The notes below the pieces were generated by a model. It was not told the origin of the DNA. It worked only from the letters and a program-made list of their open reading frames with translations, and did no database searches. A program made the translations under genes and the position numbers. A DNA stretch of 64,000 nt. Origin: Eudromia elegans. Lineage: Eukaryota > Chordata > Aves > Tinamiformes > Tinamidae. Where the stretch lies: the NCBI GenBank assembly GCA_003342815.1, contig PTEX01000004.1:682001-746000 (forward strand), given 5' to 3'. Positions 11,786 to 27,100 of the stretch are shown here, piece after piece (position 1 is the first letter of the stretch; every line of letters begins with the position of its first letter).

Positions 11786-14700
11786 TAGTGCACCTTTGAC
11801 TTGAATTCTTCAGTATTGTGCTCTAGGCTCTCTGAAAAGAGACTGAAAAGAAACAGAAAAGGTACAAAAAAGGCACAACACAATTAAATATATTAAAACA
11901 TACATTCTCAAAAAGCATTGAGAATATGGAATCAGGAACAATTACCCTTGCTTTTCTATTATTCAAAGAGCTATGAATATGTAATAAAATCATTCGCTAA
12001 TAAGTCTAAGGAAAACAAGTCCTTTGCGAGAGAGCACATAACTGAATTGTACCACTTGGGATCACAAGATGTTTGAGATGCCCACAATACATTGAATTAA
12101 TAGACAAACTCACAGAAGAAAAGCCTATAATGAGTTACTGGCTACAGCTATGTAGCTGTAAGGACCTGCTGAGCAAGATGTAGATTTTTATACTGTTTGC
12201 ATCTTTTACATCCTATAATGATATGCAATGTAGCACTGCATTTCTATAAATGCCCTGTATGTCTGTGATCAAGTTCAGATTTCCTTGAAGGGTCTTTCTG
12301 TATCAGGCTGGCATACTGAGCCCTGCCTTGACTCAAGGGAAGTGCTTGACCAGAGGACTTCTTAAAGGTTCAAATGTCATGTTTCTATCACTGCCAACTC
12401 TTCTCCCAGCCTTTCAGAGTACAAGGAAAAGCAACTAAGATATCCAAGCTTTTCACTAAGAAGCTGCTTTCCTGGTCCTTAATTTGGTCTTTCCTGGGGC
12501 TCCCAAAACCCCTTCAGCTCCTTGAAACGCAGACACCAGGAATTTGTAACATTGGTTTACAAAAATTAACCATTCACTTCAGTATACACTTTCCAAGATT
12601 ACTGATTATCTTTTGGCCATAGTCTTGCAACGGGAGCTCATATTTAGAGGTTTATTCACCATGAGTGACAGTCTTGTTCAGGCGTGCTGACCTCTACTCT
12701 GTTTTGAGAGGCATGGTGTTATTTAGCTGGAGTAAAATGTACCCAATTTCCTTGTTTGGAGCTTAGCAAGCTATCTGGATTGCCCTTTGTTATTTGCCAT
12801 TTAGCATTTGTTCACACAGGCCAAACAGTATTAGATGATACTTTATTTTATGACCCATCCTGCATAAGACTGCATCACAGCAATATAGCAGTACGTAAGC
12901 ATGCCTTGTTTTTTCAGTTCTTGAAAAGTTTTTTGATCAAACACCTTATAACATCACAGAAGTACTGAGTTACCAGCGGTACGCGAAAGGGTCGTTCCTG
13001 CAAGAAAGCCTATTTACTTTTATCTTCTCCCTCCTGCTCTCTCTTCATCCGTCCCTCTCTCAACCTTTGCCTTTTATCAAGTAAAAGCATATTTCAAAGA
13101 TAAACTGATCTTAAAGTCAAGCCAAAAAATGGACAAGCAGCTCACCGGTGCGACAATTCTACAGGATCCGGTACGCTGAACACAACAGCATACCACGCAC
13201 GAGCTATTTCCACCCAAGAGCAGCACGCACGAGATAAGGAAGCTGCACTTTTTCCACCCAGAATCCTCACATCTGGTAAGAACTTTACATATTACTGTAA
13301 AAACGAATACACAACGACAACCAAATTACACTTGAAAATTAATTTGGCACCTGACTTTTCCATACAGCTCATAGGTTGATAGCGTTAATTCTATTTGAGA
13401 CCTTTCTAATGTTAACTCTCTCACAAGACATATTCTAGGCTAATCATGGCACATGACTGAAAGATGGAACAAATTCCTCTTCTGCTTTTATTGCTGCTCT
13501 GTTACGTTACCTTGAACAAATCACTTCTGTTTGTTTCCTTCTCTTCTGTCTATTTAGCCTCTGAAGTCACAAACTTAGCATAGACCTGGTCTGCCACAGT
13601 AGAGTCCAGCTATCCAGCGAGACCCTCCACATATTCTTGCAATACAAACTGTTAGTATCCAGCAGTGTAACATGCTCTATAGTATCACCATTTCTGTCAC
13701 CAGGCTTGTACTAAGCTTTCCCTAAACTTACTTCCACAGCCTATGGAATACTGGGCCATATCGACCTGCTCATACTTCAGTGTGACATCTGCAGAGCAAA
13801 GCTTAGGGATATCCGGAGAGTTTGAGAGAAAGGTTTGCTTGTGAATCACTCTACATCTAAAACTACTTCTCCACTTGTCCACTGATTCGTTAACAAATAC
13901 ACTACTTACATGGTAATTTCTTTTCCCAGTTTACAATATGCCTTGTGAAAACCTACCTTGCATAAAGCTCAAACTCATAACTGGGATTAAAGACTTGAAT
14001 TTTATAAGATATTAACAGCACAACCTGGAAAACACTGTGAGGTAGTAGCTTTTGACACAATTCTGGACGATGGTAGGAAGTGCTGATTGCTGAAGATGGC
14101 TTATATTTTTCTAACGGACTGAGCCAAACCATACCCTGTGCTGCACTGAAGCGCATAAAGCATCCCCAGGCTGTTATTCTTCTCCCTCAGTACACAAATC
14201 AGCTGATGAAAAACAGGCCCTAATATTTCTGTTTGTTAGTGCTGCTGTGCTACTCCCTCCTCAGACAAGAACGTCACCATCTCCTAAAAATGTCACATCC
14301 AGTTAATGGAGGAAGGAAATCAAGGAAAAGATTGCAGTAGCAAGTCAGATTTTGGAAGGGCACAAGAACAAGCAACCTGCTCAGAAGCAGAGATCTTCCA
14401 GGAGAAAATATCTTCATCCATCTCGCAGTGCCTCCACTGGAGGTTTAATCCACCGTGTAATGCTGCCAACAATTTACGCTGACAACAGCTACAGTGGCAG
14501 TTACACAAAACACAGCATAACAGATCTGATACTTAGAGGCAGCATGGAATAAACGGCGTGCTTTAACGACTAGGCTTCCTTATCAAGCGAGTTTGTACAA
14601 TTTGAGATGTCTGTGGGCTGAAGGCACAACATACATCATACGCTCCATAATAGCAATCAGAGCTGCCTGTCTCAACCCATAGCCATAGAAAAATGAGGGC

Positions 14701-15386
14701 CTGTCAAGAAGATGGCATTAAAGAAAGGACACTTTGCTGTTTGACAGGAAAGGTGATCACACACATCAACTTGCCACCATCCAATTAACCCAAGCATAGC
14801 AGACACGGAAGTGAAAAGGCTTTTGACAAAGTTAGTCAATCTGAACTTGCTCTTGCCTAGAGTGTTTGTTTTTAAAACTATAGCCTATCCTTAATCATAA
14901 ACAGTATTTTAGGGTTTCAGAGTGTTATAACAAGGCATGCTCAAAGGTATTCTGTTGCTAAGGATAGATTAATTGCATTTTCATTATGTTTATTTATGGC
15001 ATTCTAATACAATTTAATATAGCCAGGGTCTATAATAATTTTGAAATCTATATAACAAATTTAATGAACTTTATATAACATCACCAGTGTATTGCAAGTA
15101 AAGCAGGAAGTTTCTGTACCAGACAAAATAAGGGCCTTGAGGTAAGGTTAGCTAGTCCTCCCAAATTGGATGAGGCACTACAGAAGTGCAAGTATACAAA
15201 AGCACAAACAGTGCATGGATTCTCTAACAGTTTATTTCTATAGTTTTCAAAGTTTGAATTTTTTTTTAAACTGCACTATTTTTGTAAAGCAAGTGTAATG
15301 GGGCTTTTGAGATGTGGCTGGATTCCAGCAATAGGCTCTTCCTAATATTCTGAATGAGGGTAGAAAATCCACATTGCAATATAATA

Positions 15387-15424
15387 AACATGAATAGTGC
15401 ATGAACATGAATAGTGCATGAACA
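15387..15424. repeat. 17-bp tandem duplication
   Basis: The unit AACATGAATAGTGCATG occurs twice in a row without a mismatch, then AACAT begins a third copy. Perfect identity suggests a recent slippage event. Confidence 0.92.
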
Positions 15425-16170
15425 TTGTAGCATGGGAAACCCGTGCTCATATTTCTCATGAAAATTACCCAAATTAAGGCACTTCTCTGCAGATTGTAAT
15501 AACTTTCTTATAAAGTTCCTCTTGCTAAGGAACAGTCAAATATCAGTGACGATAAGAGCAAGGAGAAACATGGGTTTTTTCAACATGCAGCTCATGAGGG
15601 AGGCCAACAGTACTGTCTCCACGTTGCAGGTTAGAAAGCAGAGACAAAGGGAGACAACTTGCCAGAATTTTGCAGGAAGCAGAAGCTATAGAGAATAAAA
15701 TAGCTCAAAGGCCTTCTAGGTCGCAGGTGCATTCTCTACTATTTACATTAGTTGGACTTCACTGCCACAAAGCATTTCAAAGAATCATACATATGCATAG
15801 GGCATACTATGAAATAAATTCACACAGAAACCACCCCTTTCCCTTGACAGTCTCTATATCTAGCTCAAATTGCGTCTCTTCATGATCTGCTGCTGGGAGC
15901 TATCAGTATCTAGTGAACTGTGTATCCATTTCTGAGCCTTTCAAAGTGAGCGCTTCTACTCCAGGACAGCCCTTTGCTGCTCCAGTTCTAAAAACAGACT
16001 TTTTTTTCTGTTAATCTTCCCATCCAAAGTCAACATGCAGCCTCAGAACTTACATGGAAAAAAGTATCTTGAGCATGTACTGAACTCTTCTATAGAGGTA
16101 TGCTGGATTTTCCTTCTGAATCAAGGCCAGCATGGGCCACTAAGTGAAAACTCACCTAATTGTGTATCTT

Positions 16171-16194
16171 GTGTATGTGTGTGTGTGTGTTGTG
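16171..16194. repeat. (TG)n microsatellite
   Basis: Alternating GT with one A interruption near the left end and about seven uninterrupted TG units. Confidence 0.92.
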
Positions 16195-19100
16195 GAATTT
16201 ACTCACTGTAAGATGCTTGGAAATAGGGCATCAGCCATACACCTTGCCAAATTTGTATCATGTAGGATAGATGAGAGCTCCTAATGCCAAACTGAAGCTT
16301 GATTATTGAAAAGGGATGCTATACAAAGAAGGCTGACATTCTTCCAGGACTAATTCTTCAGCATAAGAGAGGCAGAAGGTGTAAAGACTAAGGAGTGTAT
16401 TATTGACGTCACTACTTCACCTTTTTGTTGCTGTTGTTTGCTTTTCTTGTTGTTATTCTTGTTTTGTTTTCTGTATTTTAGGCAAAAGTTAACATGAGAT
16501 GAAGCAGAGCATCCAATAGACGAAACTAAACGGCTTTTTTAAGATTGCTGACAGCCTAACCTTATTAGGATCCCAGCTTCCCTTAGATAGTGTGGCTCCT
16601 CTGAATTGGAAATTTATTAGGGGGCACATAAGGGAATCAAGCCTGAAGCTATATTTCTTCACTCAGCTTCCCTCTTTGGTCAGTTGCTCATTCACATCAG
16701 TTTCTATGGGAAGATACTATGATTCCTAAGATCTGCAGTAAGAGACAAAGAACTATCTTTACAAATAACCACCTATCCATAAAATTTAAATCTATGTTTA
16801 GTGCACTGGGGCAAAGAGAGAGGATTGGAGGCCAGTTTCTGTGAATCAACCAATTTTCCCTGTATCTCCTGGTGTATGAATAAGACAGCTCACGTTTGAT
16901 AAAAGCAGAGGAGAAGGAAGTAGTAGAGAGATCTTTGTGGTGGCAACGAAAGAGGAACTTTTATTGCCCAACACTGTGAATCTGCAACATTTGGTAAATA
17001 CGATCCAAACACAATAATGAAGTTTCCATCCTCATTCCTTATCTGGTCAGAATGATTTTGAAAAAAAAAATAGGTAAAATCCTGAAATTTGTATTCAGGC
17101 AAAAACCCTGCAAAGAACCCAGATCTGAAGAAAGAGTTGACTCAAAACCATATGTTCAACCACACAGTCTCTAGATAACTGATTTTAAAGAACTGCAAGT
17201 TAGCTTACAGAAATAGAAGTAGCATGTGCCTTCTCTTATTTTTTTCCTCAGTAATATGACCGGAGCCTTGCTCCCCAGCCTCTACCCTTCCCAAACAATC
17301 TAGCCACCTGACTAGCTGATTGGAAGAGTCAATTAAATGGTAACAGGTTGATTGTGTGAAATACAAACTGAAGGTGAGATAAGGGTGATGGATGGCTTTG
17401 GCCAGGTTTCCATGCTTCTTGTGAGCAGAGAACAGGACTGGCAGCATATGGTATGGGAGCTTGGGTTTGGAAGGCAGATATAGCAAACTACTGATAAAAG
17501 AAAGAAAAATCACGACAGTGTGATATATATATAGCAAGGCAACCTGATAGACTGAACTGAGGACTACCACTTTTGTTTCTGAATCTCTGTGTCTTACCCA
17601 GATCTTTGGTATCCTGTCTCTACCTCTACTGCTTGGCTTTCATCCCTACATGTAAAAAGGAAAGAAGTAAGCCTTAGCTGCAAAGGGCCTATAGCCAAAA
17701 CCTATGCTGTTGGTTATACTCATGTAGCAGCTGGTGAGGGAGGCCACCTGGGTGGAAGTCACATAAAACACCACAAATATGGCTTGTTCCTTGAAAACCT
17801 TACTACTGCCTAGATGACAGAGAGATTTAAAAATCAGTAATTGAGAAACTGGTTGCTAGGACGTATAGAAGCATAAGATGACGGAGACTAAGAGCTGTCC
17901 CCGGGATCAAGACTCCTATTACCATGTCAATGAAAATGCAGATGGGAATACGGCATATAAAACCTTGGAGAATAACAGAATGCCTCACATATCAGAGGAT
18001 CACCCTGCATCTGCTGCCACTACAAACACGATGCTAAGCTCCAACACAAGCTGTGATCTAGGTTCCTGTCTGATTACAACTTATCGACATTTTATCCTTC
18101 TCCTGAACGGATATCCACACAACATGATTCATGCTGTTCTACTGGAGAAGAATTCACTACATAAATGAAAAAGACTCTATGCAATATGCCTGATGTCACT
18201 AGAATAACCTATTTTATGGCCTCTTCAAGATGGTAATGGAAGCACACCACCCATGTGCTTCCCCACCTACTCAGGGCTGCATTTCTTACTCTGTCTGTAA
18301 AACTGCTTATGTGGTTTCAAGGAAGCATGAAATGGGCTTGATTGTTTTTGTGTGAGAGGGTAATGGTAATGGCTGCAGTCAAGAAACAAAAGAAAGATTT
18401 GATGAGGGAATCAAAAGCTAGCAGTTTGCCTTGATCTGATAAAAGTGACGGAGTGGTGCTAAGTACCTCCCGAGCTCCCATCTTCAGATAATTTTTCAGA
18501 CATGCAAAGAACTGCAGAGTGCCTCTGCTGCCTCCAACCATCCGTCCTCCACTCCTTTTCTTTTTAATTTAGGCAGAAATTATGTTCAAGATAGCAAAAC
18601 CACAGCTCCCTACGTGCCATGCTGGCTAACCAACAACGCCCTCCCGGGAGGGCCTGTAAGAAAAGCAGTGGGATTCAAAGTCCACAACCTATTCTCTTTC
18701 CAGCCTTTCAGGACAGATGGCTCGTAAAGAGCTCCAAATTAGAGACTGCACATACTAAACAGGCTGGTATTTGAGGATTTGCAATTTTCCAAACATTATA
18801 AATTGCACGGATGCTAACTCATTTACTAGAGACTACTAAAAAATACAAAAGAACTATGCTTTTCTTTTATTACCTGCATGGACTGAGCTCAGCTGCTAAC
18901 TAGAAAAGAAGGGCATTTAATCGCAGCCCCTATCCTTCCATTGCAGTGGTGTTTATCTGGGAACACATTTGTCTCGAAAACTGTTGTTTTGAATTGATCC
19001 TCTGAGTCATCTTAACCCTGCTAAGAGTTGAGGCTTGGGTATGCTGTATTATTTTCTCAAATCTACCTGTGGTTTATTTGCAAAAGCCACCTTTCTATCA

Positions 19101-21047
19101 TTTTATTGACACAAAAATGGAACCTGCACTTAACCCTGCCACAGCTGCTAACTGAGCACAAATCAAAGACTTCCAGTCTTGACTGGCAAAAATATGAACC
19201 ATTCTCTCCAACTGAAACAGCCCCAGCCTACTTGTATTTGCCAGTTTCAAAAACTGATGTAAAGCACAATATCAGGTCTACTCCACTCAGAAAATGCAGG
19301 ACCCCAGTCTCAGAAAAACTCCCTGTTTGTCTAGGAGTCGTCTTGCTGTGACAATCAATTTGGCAAAAACATTATGCAGTTCCATTTGTGTATGGTTTTT
19401 ACTTAGTCTTTTGGGGCTTTACACAGAATATATTGCAGCACAGCTTAAAGTTGTTTTTTTTTTTCCCCGTTATATGCTAGGGCTGGAAAGACGAGCTGAA
19501 TTTCACCTTCCTGAAAAGCCTCTCAATAAGGCTGTGAGAAGGAAAAAATGAAGGAAACAGAGGAGAAGGCAGATCCATGAAGGCATCAAAATCATATGCT
19601 AAAATGCTCCTGCTACCAGAGATCAGAGCCTCTGTTGGGTGTCTGAGCACAAAAAGAGAGCAGAGAACCACTCAGTAGAGTGCTGATGACCAGAGTGGAG
19701 TGTCCTGGGTTGTTAAATCAGCAATTTTTGTAACTGCTAAATTATAAATGTTTTAAATGGTATTTCTAAATTACATTTGGGCCTGATGATCTTCATGGAG
19801 TCCTACTAGACATCATCTTTTTAATTAAGGCCATGTTAAGCCATGAGGTGGAGTATTATTTCCTACCTCATTAATTCTACTGTTAAATGACAAGGAAAAA
19901 AATATCTAAACTGGTCAACAGGGCACATGACAGAAGGAACATTTCAGCTGGTCTGAACTGTCACCCCAGCACTTGCAGGCCCAGATCATCAGCTGTTAAT
20001 GTTGAGCAGCCTCTGTGGATGGGAGCCCTGGCTTTGGAAGCGCTCAGCACCTGCAGCTCCAAGCACAGCTAGGAGGATCTACCAGCATTTACCCAATCCC
20101 ACAGTCACTGTGGTGTAGCCTAATGCACTGTACAGGTGGAACTTGTGCAGAAATGCAGCTCCTTTTAGAAGAGGCAGAAGTTCTGCAAGATCCCTTTCTG
20201 TTGACTACTAGAGAATTAACACTGGATGTTATCCTAGCAGGCTAAAGGAAAAAGACTGATACTAATACTTTGTGTGGTACAGGCAACGATGATAAACAGT
20301 TCTGTTGAACCAAATTTTGACATGATACAGCATTGCTATCATGTAATCTGATTCTACAGTTTCAAGGGAATTACTTAGATTTACATCAGAAACTTCAATG
20401 AGTAGAACTACACAGACTTTGATAGCAGAAAAGGCTGAAAAAATTAAGATACTTCAACTTGATACACCTTAAAATGGGAAGGAAGTGAGCAAGGAGTAAC
20501 ACACAAAACTGAGGCAGTTTGGTCAGATTCACCTTTTCTAAGTGACGACTACTGAAACTGAAGCATCAATTTACTTTTTTCTTAATACAACAATTATGCT
20601 TCAGGCTCCTATTTGCTACTAGATATTAGGGACAGCTGCATTAAAAATGAGCATTCATAGAAATAACAAAAATATCCAAGGATGAAATTTTCTTTTTAAT
20701 TTCCTTTTTCTTTATGAACACACTGCTGTTCTCCAGAGAATACCATGATCTGATAGCACTTAGGAAACTGCTACAACAGCCCAAAGAAGAGGCTTCCTCT
20801 TTTTGTGTTGGCTCTTCCTGCTAAAAGTCACCAGCCCCCAAACACCCTTTTGGAATAACCTCATAATACTCCCATGTTTCTAAGTAGCATACAGAGCATC
20901 TGTCACTTTTAAACTTTCAAGGATTACAGTGCAGTTTCCACAGGTAGTAGATAGTCAACTTGATTTTTAAAAATCACATTCTAGTGTTAACCAGAACAAT
21001 AGGAGAAGAAAACAGCTTCCCTCACCGTCTCTTTCTACAAGCATCAC

Positions 21048-21065
21048 TTTTTTTTTTTTTTTTTT
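21048..21065. repeat. Poly-T tract (18)
   Basis: Eighteen T in a row on the plus strand. A poly-A run of similar length lies 93 bp to the right, so the two can pair. Confidence 0.95.
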
Positions 21066-21158
21066 CTCACAGGATTTAATAAATCTTAAGAAAACATTTT
21101 CATTTGATCCATTCCTGAAAACATCAATAGCATACACCTGCCTTTTATTTACTAGAGG

Positions 21159-21175
21159 AAAAAAAAAAAAAAAAA
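21159..21175. repeat. Poly-A tract (17)
   Basis: Seventeen A in a row on the plus strand, inverted with respect to the poly-T run at 21048-21065. Confidence 0.95.
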
Positions 21176-24100
21176 GAGGACGGTGCTGCCTCCAGACACA
21201 TCATCCATTTTTGTGAGGAGCATCATGGTTTAATAGATGAACTGCAGAGCAGCAGCTCAGGTGATCATGATCCTAAATCCTTATGCTGGAAGACTTGCTA
21301 TAATGCTTCCTGCAAGTTGCACGCATTTTTGCCTCAATTTCTCCCTCTTTCAAGCAGAACAACAATGTTTTTATTAAATGGTTAAGACTGCTCAAAGAGC
21401 TCTGAATGACAGAAATCTAGACAACTGCAAACCTCATCCAATAAATTGTCTGGCTGCCTCCTGAAAACGTTCACAGCTCTGTTTGCAGGCCCAACAGCTC
21501 CTGATAGCAGGGTAGCTTGTTCCACTGCTCAGTCCACCCATTCTGCCTGCAGCTGTTCTCAGGACACATATAATCATCCCATTTGTCGTGATGGCAATGG
21601 TGATAATGATACCGTGTGCACTAATGAAAGGCGAGCACACATTTCACTTTCTGTGCGGGTTGGTGCTTGGGCAACACTGCCTGCCAGCAGTCTTTGTCCG
21701 CAGCACAACCTGTAATTTAGTTAACAAAATGAGCCATTTCAAAGATCAATCATTATCCTGGCTGTCTTTATCCATTTATTGTTGCTGCCTGGGATAAACA
21801 GAGTAGAACTCACCAACAAGGTCCTTTCAGGTGGAAAGCATGGAAAAATATCAAAAAAAATAAGGAATCTCTTGCTCAATCTGATGTACCTGCTTGTCAT
21901 AGCTCTAGAAATCTGGCTTTGTCTCATCTCTAAAAATTAAACAGAGGGCTCTCTGTCATATATTTTTAGTTTCAATTCTACCTTTTCAAGGCCACTCTTT
22001 CCCTTCTACCCTCTTTGATGTGTTTTACGGGAATTAGTGTGGTATGTGCGGTCTGACCAGAAAAATCTTACTAAAAAGCTATTTCTACTTTACATTCATC
22101 ATGTGTTTTTGAAGCCAAGTGGATGCTACGGTTCAGTTAGTTTCCTAGACAGATGAACTTTAAGAGGTCAAAAAGCTTCAGTGGCCACAAAGAAGCAATG
22201 TTTGACACTATTGATATTTCATCTGCCATTTACATGAAAGCTACGGAAGGAAGTTAGAACCCTTCATTGATTTCACTGTTCCCTCTGTTGATGGAAGGGG
22301 TATATTAGACCCCTCTACTAACTAGCAGTGGGAAGAATGTTCAGAATGCTCCAGGCTTCTTCCGCTCCACAATCACCTGCAGCCAGTACATGGAGACAGA
22401 TTACTTGGCCTCAGAGTCCTTGGTCTCTTCAGGCCAAATAGCCACCAACTGCCTGAGAGCAGTAGCAGAAATGATATACACACAACCTGACAGATTACGG
22501 GTCCTGACTCGAGGCTGGAGTCTCCAGGCACATCCAGTCTTGAATATTCAGAGAGGTCTGGGGGAAAACAGCATGGAGAAACAGAGGGAAGACACGGGAA
22601 TCATCTGGCAAGCCAGTGATCTTCCAATTGCTAAGGAATGAAGAGGCGAGAAGTGACCAGTCACTCTTGCCAATTCACTGTTTAGCTTTGACATACTGGG
22701 AATACCAGCTAAACCAACACAAGAAACACCCAGCCTGCTGAAGACCCCAAATTCTCTATATCCAGCAAATGGACTGGCAGCATACCCAAGTTCTCACTTA
22801 CTCTACAAGAGGAAAAACATTCAGTTTAACTGTGACCACGTTATTGGGCCTCATCATGGGATGTCATTTCCAGACAAGCATGAGAGGCAAAGAAATCCTA
22901 TCCCAGAGCGAAGCACCCTTTTTCACTATCTCATGGTTCCTGCGTGGCACAATTATTGGCATTTAAGACAAGCCAGGGGATATATCCCAGGCCAAGGCCT
23001 TTACAATTTTAAGCTGAAGAATTTGAGAAGTAGTCAGCACAGATGCCTGGAGCATAGGGATAGTAATTGAGTACCTTTGCGGTTAAGTATTTGAGCCCCT
23101 TTATCCCTTGAATGCCAGAAGGGAAACTATAATATTGGAGAATTTTTTTCATGTTCTAACCTACTATAGCTTATTTATCACATAGACTTTGGAGATTAAG
23201 AAGCTGGCATTTCTATGTCTATTAATAAGCTGTCATGTTCTATTTGTTTGCCTATCATCACAACACAGAGCAGAACGCAATTTCAGCACAAATCACTCTA
23301 CATGATGATCCAAATCTTCACATTCTTACTCCGTTTTCACTCAGCCATTGGTTAGTGTTTGGTATTCAGTCTTCCATTAATTTGGTTTCCATTTTTTCCA
23401 CGCCTGCACCTCTGCCAAGAGAAGAGACCGGACCTCTGAGCACTGTAGGGGTATGGATATTACACAGAGGGAGCAGAAAGGAGACTGGAAACTGTTTTAC
23501 CTTGAACAGTGTCAGAGCGCTGGGATAAGAGCCGCGGTCTGAAGCTGAAGGAGCTACTCGAGCCTCACTGATGCTGAAGGGCACGTGCACTGCGGATGCC
23601 ATCTGGTTAAGTTCAAATCATTCCCCTGTTGCTTTTAAATGGCTAAAACTAGAGCCTAATCACACGGACAGCCCTTCACCTCTGCTCTTGAAAATATTCA
23701 CTCAGAAAGGAAACAAAATTTAGCCGTCTTCAGGATACAATTCATACAAAGGTAGTATATTAGGATCTAGAAGGTGAAAGGTGCATGGTACCAGGTCTGG
23801 CTTTTCCCTGCTTGTACACTAGAAGTAAATACTAGTAAATACACTGCCATCTTATAGGAACTTTAACCCAAACAGTTGCAAAGTGCTTTGATATCTACTC
23901 AAAGATACATTCATTGTTAATTTGTATTTTTCTCAGAATAAAATACAAATTGTGACCATCCTAAAAACACTCTGCACATAATGCATTTAATGGACCTAAA
24001 GTTAAAAAAACAAAGTTGATGAACTGCTAGCAAAATTATGCAGTCTTTCATACTTTATACTACAGAGAACAGCCATCATAGCACTGGAAGGTAACATAAA

Positions 24101-27100
24101 CTTTCCAATTCCCCTCTGCCTTTTCTTTTAAAAAAGATATTCATGGTGCTTCTGACAATTAGAAGCCTGCAAACCCTACATCATTGCCAAGTACAGTAAC
24201 AAAAATAAATGCCATAGTTTATTAAAAAGGATAACATATCACCAATATTCTTTAAGCAATCCAATCTATTAGGAACCTTTGGATCTACAATGAAACACTA
24301 GATAAAAGAAAACAGGTGTCAGCTGGAATTTCAAAGAGCCCTTTTAAAATGCACTCTACCAAGAGACACTATAAAAAACGTAATAGGAGAAAGTGCTGCA
24401 AAGAATTAGAAACTGATAAAAAAAAAGACAGTAAACAAAGTAAGAATAAAATTCTGTGGTTTTTTTCAGTATGACAAAGAAAATAATAGAGAAGTTCTGC
24501 TTAAGGAGCCCTGTCTCCCATAATTGTCAGTGCTATGGAAAAGGAGCAAATAACAGGGAAACAAATCTGCAGCTGGCATAAAATTATTTAAGTTATTACT
24601 TAGAAAAACGCTATGAAACTGGTCTACACAATGGTAAATTAAATTTACTCTTGACAGATGCTAAGAAATGCACACTGAAAAGAACTAATAACTGCATATA
24701 TATGCTGCTGGGTTCCAAATTAACTGGAAGCATCAAGGGAAAAGGCCCCCATGCATCTCTCTCGAACTGTCAAGGCCTGAACACAAGACACTACATGGGA
24801 CAAACATCCTAAACAAGAGTTTGGTCTAAGCCAACCAGCAACTCACTGGAACAAGAAAGCAGCAGGCAAACTGCACAGAGGCATCAGAAACTACCCCAGA
24901 CAATCCAATGGTCCAAAGGATCATCATCATGTCTACAATATTATGAAGCAATTCAGTTTTGTCTTTGATAATATTTTGTCAAGATATATGGAAAAAAGCA
25001 TATATGGAACCTCCTTTAATTTTTAGATTACAGAAAGAGTCAGTGCTCAGATTGAACTCTCAGCTTTTTGATCTCTCTTCACGTGGCAAGACTCATGTCA
25101 AGCAAAACAGAGCTCTGCACATTTACGCTAGTACTGGAAAGACGGTCAGAGCACAAGCGAAGGATTCTCATTTCTCGGGATATCCCAATCCCATTCTAGG
25201 GAAGGGAAAGGGAAGCCCGCTTGGCTTTGCAGGCACTGCAAACAGGCTGCAGGCACTCTGTGGTAAATGTTCTGTAACAACTCATGAAGTAGAGAATATG
25301 ATCAATCATAGGGATAGAATGTGCAGGAGGGAAAGAAAAAAAAAAAAGAAAAAGAATCCCTTTTGATTATTTTGCTAGCATATGCATGAGTTAAATACAT
25401 AAGGCATAAGCAACAGTAAAAAGCATTTAATGTATGATAACTACAAAAAATAAGGAGCTTCTCTCAAATGTCAGAGCTCCTTACTGACATAATTTGACTT
25501 AAAAAGAAATACCCCACACAGTTAGGGCAACAAATTCACCTTGCATGGTGTCTCCTTTAAGCAGACGTGAGTGTGCTCAGAATTAAAGGTGGAAGAGAAA
25601 GCCAAAGATTATTCTGTATTGCATCATCTTGTACAAGCATTTGCACTCACACAAATACAGTGGATGTAAAAAGCTGGCAAAACAGAATCATTAAATTTCC
25701 ATATGCTTCTGGTGGGATAAAGATAAGGGCAGTACGTCATAGGCAGGGAGATCCAAGCTTGTGACTGGAACGAATATTACAAACTCAACCAGTACCAAAT
25801 CACACATATCCTCATAATCTCACGCATCACGATAAAATGCAAAATTCAGACGTCAGAAAGAAAAGAAGAATGAGCTGGGAACACCCTTTCTTCACTGCTT
25901 TAGCAATAGTCTAAGACAGAAATGGCAAGAGGATGAGTCATCAGTGTGAGCTCCCCTAATCTTATTTATTTATCTAATTGCTATACACATGATCCAAGTC
26001 TTCCATCTTTCGGGAGTTTTATCATCTTCTCACCTCTATCCTGGTCAGCAGAACATGCCAGTAACCCTCCTCCATGGTTTAAACCACAGAGCAAAAGAAG
26101 GAACTTAATAAAAATCTGATTTGAATAAATATTCTCCTCCTACATCGCACCCCCATTACCTTCAAAGATGCCTTTGCCTAATATTTCCACATCCACTTTT
26201 ACTTGGAATATATCTGTGGAAGGAGAAAAGAGCCTGCCCTAAACAGGAGGGAAGCTTGAAAGAAAGCATGTCTTCATCCAAGTAACTCTTGATTTATGTA
26301 CCAGGAGAAGATATTTCACATTTACTCCTTACCTGACTAATCAGCTCTTTTCATACTGTTCTTTCACAACGGCATGAGTAATCCAAAGGGTCTCCTCACT
26401 TTCTCCGCCAGCACAATGAGTACCTGCTGTTCATTTGTCCCAGTCTGTTTCCTGAGCAAGAAGGTCTCTCTCATTTCCCACTCACTTTGCAAGCCTTAGG
26501 TTTTGATATGATACAGACACATCCGCTACCTCTTTCTCATTTTAGAATTTCTCGTCCCAGGAAACTACCTTCCCACCTCTTGCTCCAGCATCACTGATCT
26601 AAAAGACACTTGGCTTGATTCTTGGTGCTGCTCTGGTACATTGACCTTAGGAAAAAATATGTGGGGGCCAACATGTTTCAAGGGATTCCTTAAATAGGAT
26701 GGCAAAATCATCAATACTGAATGAGCAGCAAAGCGTTCATCTCCTGTAAGCATCTACTGACATTAAAGAATGAAAGTTACAGAAGAATGCAAAGGATATA
26801 TTAGAGACTATGGGTCTTGTATGTTTAAAAAATAAAATTCTTAAGGGAAATAAAAAGCCAAGATATGTTTAGCATCATCAAAACAGTTCTTTAACACATA
26901 ATGGGCAGAGGGATCTAAAAACTTCTACCAGGGCATGAGCTAATCCTGGCAGACACTGTCAACCTATCCTGCATTGCACCACACCACCTCAAGCATGGAA
27001 GTCTGAATAAAGTACATTTATCATCGCAATCAATATCTGGAAGGACACTTTAAAACAAAATGATACACCTGCCCCAAACTCTCTGGTTTATCTGGTGGGC

